DNA of 11,842 bases from assembly GCF_016786305.1 (NCBI RefSeq), contig NZ_JADWYV010000287.1; one strand, written 5' to 3'. The notes beneath the pieces were generated by a model. The model searched no databases and was not told where the DNA came from. It saw only the letters and a program-made list of their open reading frames with translations. The stretch comes from Pseudofrankia nepalensis. GTDB taxonomy: Bacteria > Actinomycetota > Actinomycetes > Frankiales > Frankiaceae. How positions within the stretch are numbered: position 1 is the stretch's first letter; every line of letters begins with the position of its first letter. Of the stretch, positions 6,716-11,842 are shown piece by piece. The translations under genes were made by a program, and so were the position numbers.

Positions 6716-6909
6716 GAACATCGCCGCTGGTCGACCGCTCCACGGTGCTGGAGGTCGTGCCGGTGCTGCGCCTGACGCTCGACGACCAGGTGGTCGACGC
6801 CCTCACCGACGCCGACGACCTGGAGGCCATCCGCGCCCGCCTTGTGCGCACTCCGCGGCACGAGCGGATCAGTGAGACAACCAGGACGCGCACCATCAAG
6901 ATCCACTAG
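6691..6909 (+). CDS. small hypothetical protein, possibly a gene fragment
   Basis: The ORF gives 72 residues from ATG 6691, or 54 from GTG 6745. From about residue 19 on, the codons are almost all G/C-ended and the protein is well balanced: VLEVVPVLRLTLDDQVVDAL, then TDADDLEAIRARLVRTPRHE, then a basic end RTRTIKIH. The first 18 residues overlap the palindrome and look less like protein. There is no good ribosome-binding site at either start. It may be the C-terminal remnant of a larger gene or a small DNA-associated protein; I do not recognise a family. Confidence 0.4.
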   Translation: MTSPRSSWRTSPLVDRSTVLEVVPVLRLTLDDQVVDALTDADDLEAIRARLVRTPRHERISETTRTRTIKIH

Positions 6910-7024
6910 GGTTGATGGTGGCGGACCCGATGGTGGGGACCGAGCGGCAAATGTCACGCCCACGGCGCTGTGGTGGACATCGCGGGACCGGAAGCACGGG
7001 GGTAGAACATGGACGACGAAGTCG

Positions 7025-7527
7025 ATGTCGACGCGCGGCTGGCTGCGACGGCGCTACCACGGCCGCCGGGTAGTGATCCCGATCGTCAGGCAGCTTGTGC
7101 TGTTGGCGCCTGCTGTCGCGGCCACGATCGTCTGGCCGCCGCTGCCGCCCCGTGGCGTCAGTGACTTCGCCGCGGGCGCGTTTGCGGTGCCGCCGGCATT
7201 GATCTGTACTTCGGCCGGGTCGCGCGGATGCTCGATCGAGCGCCGCTCATGCCGGCCCGGGTGCGCGTCGCCTACTACGTCCTGGCCTTCCAGCGGCTGG
7301 TGCGTGATCGCGAGCTGTCCGACCTGATGCTGTACACGGAAGCGATCAAGGTCCTGTACCTTCTCGCCGACAACGCGCCTCGGCTGCAGCGTGATCTGCG
7401 GCGTGACCTCGAGGGCGCCATGCTCGAACGGGCTGTCGGTGAGCTGGCCGCCGCCGCGGCCAGGGACGCGGACGCCACCCGGGTGGACGCTCAGGCCCAT
7501 TCTCGGTCGGGCAATGGCCGCGATTGA
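7025..7527 (+). pseudogene. hypothetical protein, apparently split by a frameshift near 7200
   Basis: Two good coding stretches lie in different frames. From ATG 7025 a basic start (MSTRGWLRRRYHGRR) leads into a hydrophobic, probably membrane-spanning segment (IVRQLVLLAPAVAATIVW) and on to about 7200. From about 7200 the neighbouring frame takes over (IDLYFGRVARMLDRAPLMP, then VRVAYYVLAFQRLV, then helical, charged sequence to TGA 7525-7527). Both stretches have high G/C at the third codon position in their own frame. Joined, they would make one protein of about 167 residues: one membrane segment plus a helical cytosolic domain. The intact downstream ORF alone is 7228-7527 (99 aa). A competing ATG at 7009 with a GGGGG ribosome-binding site opens a 51-aa ORF in the downstream frame. 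The family is unknown. A sequencing error, decay or programmed shift are all possible. Confidence 0.45.
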
Positions 7528-7566
7528 GTCGGTGACCACGTGCTCGGTGGCCGCGATGTCGCGGAC

Positions 7567-8113
7567 CTAGACCTTGCTGACCAGCGAGTCGCTGGTGTCG
7601 AACCGCGCGCAGGCCTCGACGTCGACCGTCTCGCGCATGCAGGCCGTGGTGCGCTTGACCTGGCCGCGCTCGCTCTGGTCTCTCCTTGCCCCGCCGGCGC
7701 GCACCGCGGGTCGAGGCGAGGCCCCCGTCCTGGCGGATCTACCGGGAGCCGGTCATGACGGACCTCGCGGTGCGAGGGAGCTGGTGACCCCTCGGCCCAG
7801 CTTCCGCTTGGTGGCGTGAGACCGGTCTGCGCCAGGGGTGGCAGATCACGGACGGCGGTGTGGACCCTGGTGAGCAGGCTGGTCAAGCCTTGGGCGGCCT
7901 GGCCGGCGGCGAGACGGGACGTCAGGAGGCGGGCGTGGCGGTCCGCGACAGCGAGCAGCGCCACGACACTGGTCGCGTCGGCGCCGATCTGCGCGGCGGA
8001 CACAGCGGCGCGGTGGCGACCGCGCGGGCAGTCATCCGACGCGCGACGGTGGCGAGTTGGTGACAGTCGTCATAACGCACGTCATCAGAAAATGTCTGGA
8101 GCCCGGGATCCAA
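7567..8113 (-). pseudogene. eroded hypothetical gene with at least two apparent frameshifts
   Basis: On the minus strand three coding-like stretches follow each other in three frames. The first is 8113 to about 8005 (TTG start; VRYDDCHQLATVARRMTARA). The second is 8003 to about 7815, very strong G/C-ended codon use (SAAQIGADATSVVALLAVAD, then TSRLAAGQAAQGLTSLLTRV). The third runs from about 7700 to TAG 7569-7567 (RTTACMRETVDVEACARFDT, then SDSLVSKV). The middle stretch is alanine- and leucine-rich and helical. The intact ORF from the GTG at 8003 runs to 7491 (170 aa), but after about residue 62 it turns into proline/arginine-rich sequence typical of a wrong frame. It is convergent with the plus-strand gene ending at 7527. 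The family is not recognised. Confidence 0.4.
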
Positions 8114-8687
8114 CGCGGCGAATCTGTGTCAGAATTTGCTTGTTCGGTATTTTTCTTTAGGCTTTCCAGTCACCCGGTTCAACCACTGATACCTCGGATT
8201 CCCCATCTCTAGCCGATTGCCGGGAGAGCGGCCACAGCGCGTAGGCTCGGAGGCGGCGGGTGGAACTGCGAACCCCTCGGGGGTCACCGCGAACCGCGAT
8301 GCACATATGAGGGTCACGCTTACGCGTGACCCTCGAGGACGTGCCATCCTGCTGGATGCCGTCAGATCCGGACAGCGGATGCGCGGCCTGCTCGGTGCGG
8401 GTGTCGGCTGATGCCGCAAGTAGCCGGGGCGCCGTTGTCGGAGATTTGCAGTGCCAGCTGGCGTCTCGGTGGTATCTCGGCGACCTTTTCTGAGTAGCCC
8501 GGAGACTAAGCGAGATTGTGAAGTCCGACGGTGCAGCTTGGATAGTTGGGGCAGTAATAAACCTTGTCGATCACCAACGCGGGTCGTGCAGCGGCACGCC
8601 TTCACGCGCCAACTCAGGGCCTGTGGAACGATAGTGGCGGTATCCTGGGTCCTCAGAACGATACTTTCCAGCGAAAGTCAAATGGTT
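8114..8687. other. stretch with no supported gene
   Basis: No frame carries a convincing gene. The minus-strand frame ending at 8129 contains a short protein-like piece (GNPRYQWLNRV, near 8160-8200) that may be a remnant of a decayed gene. The one clear structure is the hairpin at 8309-8334. A small hairpin (ACTTTC/GAAAGT, 8663-8678) lies about 10 bases past the CHAT gene stop and could help end its transcript. Confidence 0.5.
8309..8334. terminator. 11-bp perfect hairpin, possible terminator
   Basis: GAGGGTCACGC (8309-8319) and GCGTGACCCTC (8324-8334) pair perfectly around a TTAC loop. It is isolated in a gene-free stretch 350 bases downstream of the CHAT gene on that gene's strand and upstream of the eroded minus-strand gene. 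No T-tract follows on either strand. Terminator is the simplest reading; an operator is possible. Confidence 0.4.
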
Positions 8688-11600
8688 TTAGGCCCCTGTA
8701 TGAATGTGGGAGGCCCAGAGTGAAGGTATGTCCGGGTGGCGGTCTCGGAGCCGACGAGTGGTATTGCTTAGTGCTGTCGCGGGATCGACCGGGTCGGGTT
8801 CGGTGAGTGCGCGGTAGAGGTGCTGCGCGTGACGGATCGCGGCTGCGTCACCGACCGGCCAGAGGGTCGCGATGACATGTCTGTACCCGGCGAGTTGGAA
8901 AGCGGACGCCACGTGGATCACTTCGTCGGCCAGCTGGGCGGTCGTCTGGGCAGTGGAGCAGGCGGACAGGTAGGCAAGTTCCGCATGCTCCAGGTGCAGG
9001 CCGGCGACGTGGGCCGCGGTGAGCGGGCGTTGCCGGTGGTCAGCCAGGAGCAGGTGGCTCTGGGACGGAACACGTGGGTCCACGTGGGCGTGGCATGCGA
9101 AATGTGACCACGTGGCAGCTGGTATAGCGCGGAGGACGGCGTCATGGGTAGCCGCCTCTCCAGAGAGAACGGTGACCCTGCCGGGGAACTGCACCTGTAG
9201 TGATTCGACTTCAACTTCGGCTCCCGGCAAATTGCTCTCTCCGGGGGTAGATGGCATAGCGATGGCGAGGATCCGTAGGCTGTTGTGGCTTGTACGGCCA
9301 CTCGTCTGGAGTGCGGATGCGTGGCGCTTCGCGATCGCTAGTGCTCGGATGGTTGGCGTATAGGAACAGATGTACCGGTCGACCACCGTCTTGGGCACCT
9401 CGGCGGCTCGGGTGTCGTGATGCCCCGCCATGTGAATAGGCAAGAACGAGAGTAGCCCGGTGGTGCACCACCATAGTCGCGCGCGGCCCGCTGGTCCGTT
9501 GTGCTCAACCTCGGGCAGGTTGGCTAGGACGGGGCCAGCAATCACATCCCACAGCCAGGCCAGCGCGTGACTCAGAGTCGTCTCTCCCGCGTTGTGGCCG
9601 GTAGCTGACCTGTCGGGGGCATCCGAGTTGGTCATGGCTTGGAGCACCGCGATTACCTGTTCTCGCGCAGAATCAGGCGTCAGACCTGGCAGGGCAATGG
9701 GGTCGAGAACTTCAGTCGGCGTGATGATTAGAGCGTGGGAGCCGAACTGTGACACGTTGACGGCGACGACGAACCCTCCCTCCGCAGCTTGAGCGAGTTC
9801 GTCGTCGCTAAGAAGCGGGCGCAGAAATCGTTCGAATCCGGATTTTTGTCTTACCTGAGTGAGGCGCCGTGTGAACTCCTGTGATGTTCGTCCCCACTCT
9901 TTCTCATATTCATTTGCTTGGCTGTCGCTGACCGGCGTAGGGGAAACCAGGGAGAGCGTAGATTCGATAGTTCTCCGAGGTGGTTGCCGAGAAATTTCCT
10001 CCCAGGCCTTGGATAGCTCCTCCGCAAGATCGGAATCATGTTCAGCCAGACGTCGTAGTTCCTCCGCGAAACCAAGTTCCTGGTTAAATATGACGCCCCG
10101 CGCCTGTTCCCATAGAACCAGTGCCCGCCTTCGGTCCCCGCTAGCGAGACAGCAGGCGGCCGCGTCGGCGGCGAGGCCGTGGACGGTACCAAGTATGTTC
10201 TCCTGGTCCGATCGGCGCAGCGTCGGGGACACGACGACGTAGAGGAGATCGATCGCATCCGTGTATGCGTCGGTGGCCGCCCGCCATTGTTGATCGCGGG
10301 CAAGCATCCGTCCGCGACCCACCGCGGCCTGCAGGCGAGTTGACGGCATGGCCGACTCGACCTCGAAAGCTTGTCGGAACGCGTCGACGCTGGCGTCGAA
10401 ATCTGCGCGGTTCCCGGATTCGGCGAAACGAATACGCAGGTCGTTGCCGAGGTTGCACAGACAGCGCGCGCGTTCAGGGTGCTGCGCTCCGTACTTGGCC
10501 GCTGCCTGCTCATTCAAGGCGATCGCGGCCTTGAGGTCCTCGGCTCGGTGAGTCTTCTCCCACCTCAGGCGCACAACGCCAGCCAGGTTTGACAAGTCGC
10601 TTCCATAGTCAGGATGCGTGTTCGGTCTGGCGGCGACACCTGCGCTTAGCACGACTACGGCCTCGTCAATGTAGACAAGGTCGTTCGTCATCTGGTATGC
10701 CGCTCGGAGTGCATGGCCGAGCCGTGACAGCGATCTCGGGAAGTCGGGATGGGCTGGGTCGGTCGATCGGAGTGATTCACGCGCAAGCGACAACGCCTCC
10801 TCCAGGTCGTCAGGATTCGTGTCCCTTTGCGCACGCAACATGAGAGCCGACGTTAAGCAGCCATACTGACGGCTGCGTTCTGGATGATTTGGCGAGCTGA
10901 TACGCAGTGCTTCTCGGCCTATCGTCACGGCACCGTTCAGGTCGTCGGAGTCGTGTGCGCGCTGGTATCTCATCAGGAACGAACTGCTCAGATTCGTCAG
11001 CACGAGCGGACCGGTCGGATCATTCGCCGATAGGAGTGTTGCGCCTTGGCGACCCAAGGCGATCGAATCGTCGAGATCTTCACCGGAGCCGGTGGCTTCG
11101 AACCGAAGTGTAAGAAAATGACAGAGGTTCGCCAGACGGATTACGAGTTCGATTGATCCCGCTGGAGTGAGATCCGCTGACTCGCGGCTTCGTCGTATCG
11201 CCTCATCCAGATCGGCGAGATCGCCGCTCACGCTGTACCGGCTCGCCAACGCACTGCCAAGGCGCTCAAGGAAGAAACAGGCAGCCGCGGCACCCTCATG
11301 ATTCGCCTCGAGCGCTGCACGTGTCAGGCGCACGGCGTTCTCTGCGTCGTCCGGTGCCTTGTATCTGTTGAACCGAAGCAAGAACGCCGCCGCAGCGGTA
11401 GACAATGCCTCGGTGTGGTTTACGCCATTGGCAGCCGACACGATTGCATCATCTGCTGCCGCGACGGCCGCATCGTGATCTTCCCTGGAGCCTGAGCGCT
11501 CTGCGCGTTGACGGAGAGTACAACTCAACGCGATCAAAAGGGCGGCGCGCAGATTGCCGCGGGCTGGCCAACCGAATGCTGACCGCTCGAGAACCTCGAT

Positions 11601-11705
11601 GGCTTCGCGCAGATCGCTTTCCGAGCCACTACGACGATACCGCCACCGCAGCGCTTCGTTCAGTTTCAATACTGCCGTAAGATGCCTAGGATCCAAGTTC
11701 TGCAC
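8688..11705 (-). CDS. TPR-like repeat protein with C-terminal CHAT (caspase-HetF) protease domain
   Basis: The ORF has 1005 residues. Residues about 20-445 contain ten repeats built on a DLxxAI-type core: A35/I36, A80/V81, A124/V125, A169/I170, S214/I215, A259/V260, A304/L305, A349/V350, A394/I395, S439/V440. The step is 45 residues everywhere except one of 44. Residues about 455-620 are a helical linker. The CHAT domain spans about 640-1005, with the catalytic His in SHFACHAHVD (H872) and the catalytic Cys in AYLSACSTAQT (C916), then LAGYRHVIATLWPVGD and the usual C-terminal LWASH...GA. CHAT domains are cysteine peptidases; with TPR arrays they act as regulated proteases, some in bacterial defence or cell death. 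No signal peptide or membrane segment is seen. The GTG at 11705 is the only standard start before an upstream in-frame TAA (11798-11796), and it has no good ribosome-binding site. Repeat sequence continues upstream of it, so the natural N-terminus may be lost. G+C is lower than in the relaxase region, suggesting separate origin. Confidence 0.9.
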   Translation of the reverse strand: MQNLDPRHLTAVLKLNEALRWRYRRSGSESDLREAIEVLERSAFGWPARGNLRAALLIALSCTLRQRAERSGSREDHDAAVAAADDAIVSAANGVNHTEALSTAAAAFLLRFNRYKAPDDAENAVRLTRAALEANHEGAAAACFFLERLGSALASRYSVSGDLADLDEAIRRSRESADLTPAGSIELVIRLANLCHFLTLRFEATGSGEDLDDSIALGRQGATLLSANDPTGPLVLTNLSSSFLMRYQRAHDSDDLNGAVTIGREALRISSPNHPERSRQYGCLTSALMLRAQRDTNPDDLEEALSLARESLRSTDPAHPDFPRSLSRLGHALRAAYQMTNDLVYIDEAVVVLSAGVAARPNTHPDYGSDLSNLAGVVRLRWEKTHRAEDLKAAIALNEQAAAKYGAQHPERARCLCNLGNDLRIRFAESGNRADFDASVDAFRQAFEVESAMPSTRLQAAVGRGRMLARDQQWRAATDAYTDAIDLLYVVVSPTLRRSDQENILGTVHGLAADAAACCLASGDRRRALVLWEQARGVIFNQELGFAEELRRLAEHDSDLAEELSKAWEEISRQPPRRTIESTLSLVSPTPVSDSQANEYEKEWGRTSQEFTRRLTQVRQKSGFERFLRPLLSDDELAQAAEGGFVVAVNVSQFGSHALIITPTEVLDPIALPGLTPDSAREQVIAVLQAMTNSDAPDRSATGHNAGETTLSHALAWLWDVIAGPVLANLPEVEHNGPAGRARLWWCTTGLLSFLPIHMAGHHDTRAAEVPKTVVDRYICSYTPTIRALAIAKRHASALQTSGRTSHNSLRILAIAMPSTPGESNLPGAEVEVESLQVQFPGRVTVLSGEAATHDAVLRAIPAATWSHFACHAHVDPRVPSQSHLLLADHRQRPLTAAHVAGLHLEHAELAYLSACSTAQTTAQLADEVIHVASAFQLAGYRHVIATLWPVGDAAAIRHAQHLYRALTEPDPVDPATALSNTTRRLRDRHPDIPSLWASHIHTGA

Positions 11706-11769
11706 CTGTGCAATGGAGAACCTCAGCTTGTCGATCGCCTGGTCGCAGAGATCGATGTTCTCGTTCTCA

Positions 11770-11842
11770 GAGCCTGTCCTGAATCTTGACGGGGTTTAGC
11801 TGTCGGTGGTCGTTCGTGGTGCCCAGCGGGCGACGGGCTTGC
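11770..11842 (-). mobile_element. probable insertion-sequence end (right edge of window)
   Basis: GAGCCTGTCCTGAATC starting at 11770 resembles the GAGCCTGT-type terminal inverted repeats of IS5-group elements. About 26 bases inward is a stop codon (TAA 11798-11796) that closes an open minus-strand frame leading in from outside the window, as expected for a transposase ending just before its terminal repeat. The opposite end is not in the window, so the inverted repeat and target duplication cannot be confirmed. Confidence 0.4.
11796..11842 (-). CDS. possible C-terminal tail of a transposase (5' part outside window)
   Basis: Fourteen codons (KPVARWAPRTTTDS) precede TAA 11798-11796. The tail is basic, and the stop sits 26 bases from the putative element end, the normal position for an IS5-type transposase. 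Too little is visible to assign a family. It shares the frame of the CHAT gene, so the TAA also limits that gene's 5' extent. Confidence 0.3.
   Translation of the reverse strand, partial: KPVARWAPRTTTDS

Noticed and set aside
8129..8605. Minus-strand 158-codon ORF
   Set aside because: Composition is like random GC-rich sequence, it crosses the 8309-8334 hairpin, and only a short end piece (NPRYQWLNRV) looks protein-like.
8820..9363. Plus-strand ORFs opposite the CHAT domain
   Set aside because: Antisense shadows of the strongly conserved His and Cys motif regions.
1..11842. CRISPR arrays, tRNA/rRNA genes, prophage genes
   Set aside because: No spaced direct repeats, no tRNA cloverleaf or rRNA motifs, and no phage structural or integrase genes were seen.

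Overview
The window is very GC-rich DNA with GTG/TTG starts and G/C-ended codons, typical of an actinomycete. Family-level resemblance of the relaxase and the TPR-CHAT protein fits Frankia/Streptomyces-like genomes, but the genus is inference. It reads as an accessory, mobile-element-rich region. The left part (1-2593) is about 73% G+C in a sampled line (601-660). The right part (8688-11705) is clearly lower, 52% and 63% in two sampled lines (9841-9900, 10381-10440), so the window looks mosaic.

Layout. (1) 1-2593, minus: the first ~864 codons of a MobF/TrwC-type conjugative relaxase-helicase, running off the left edge, with a DNA-binding-like segment inserted in the relaxase half. Its upstream region (2594-2969) holds two tiny ORFs and a divergent promoter zone. 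(2) 2970-4031, plus: a PIN-domain nuclease-like protein. (3) 4032-4301: convergent intergenic space with a hairpin. (4) 4302-5989, minus: a translationally coupled pair, an ECF-type sigma factor followed by a diguanylate cyclase (GGDEF, with RxxD I-site) whose C-terminus is an acyl/peptidyl-carrier-protein domain with a DSL phosphopantetheine site. This is the most unusual item. It suggests c-di-GMP output gated by a carrier-protein-bound acyl or aminoacyl group, with a dedicated sigma factor. A dyad sits upstream. (5) 6137-8113: small and partly eroded genes on both strands, a 31-bp perfect palindrome and apparent frameshifts. (6) 8114-8687: no convincing gene, one strong hairpin. (7) 8688-11705, minus: a large protein of ten 45-residue TPR-like repeats followed by a CHAT protease domain with an intact His/Cys dyad. 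An eleventh repeat is encoded just upstream of the first usable start. (8) 11770-11842: what looks like the terminal inverted repeat and transposase tail of an insertion sequence, which may have cut the CHAT gene's 5' end.

How they may work together: the relaxase implies conjugative or integrative transfer. The sigma/GGDEF-carrier pair is a signalling unit. The PIN and TPR-CHAT proteins resemble toxin or defence-type effectors often carried by such elements. No direct functional link between these modules can be shown from the sequence. No rRNA, tRNA or CRISPR array was seen.
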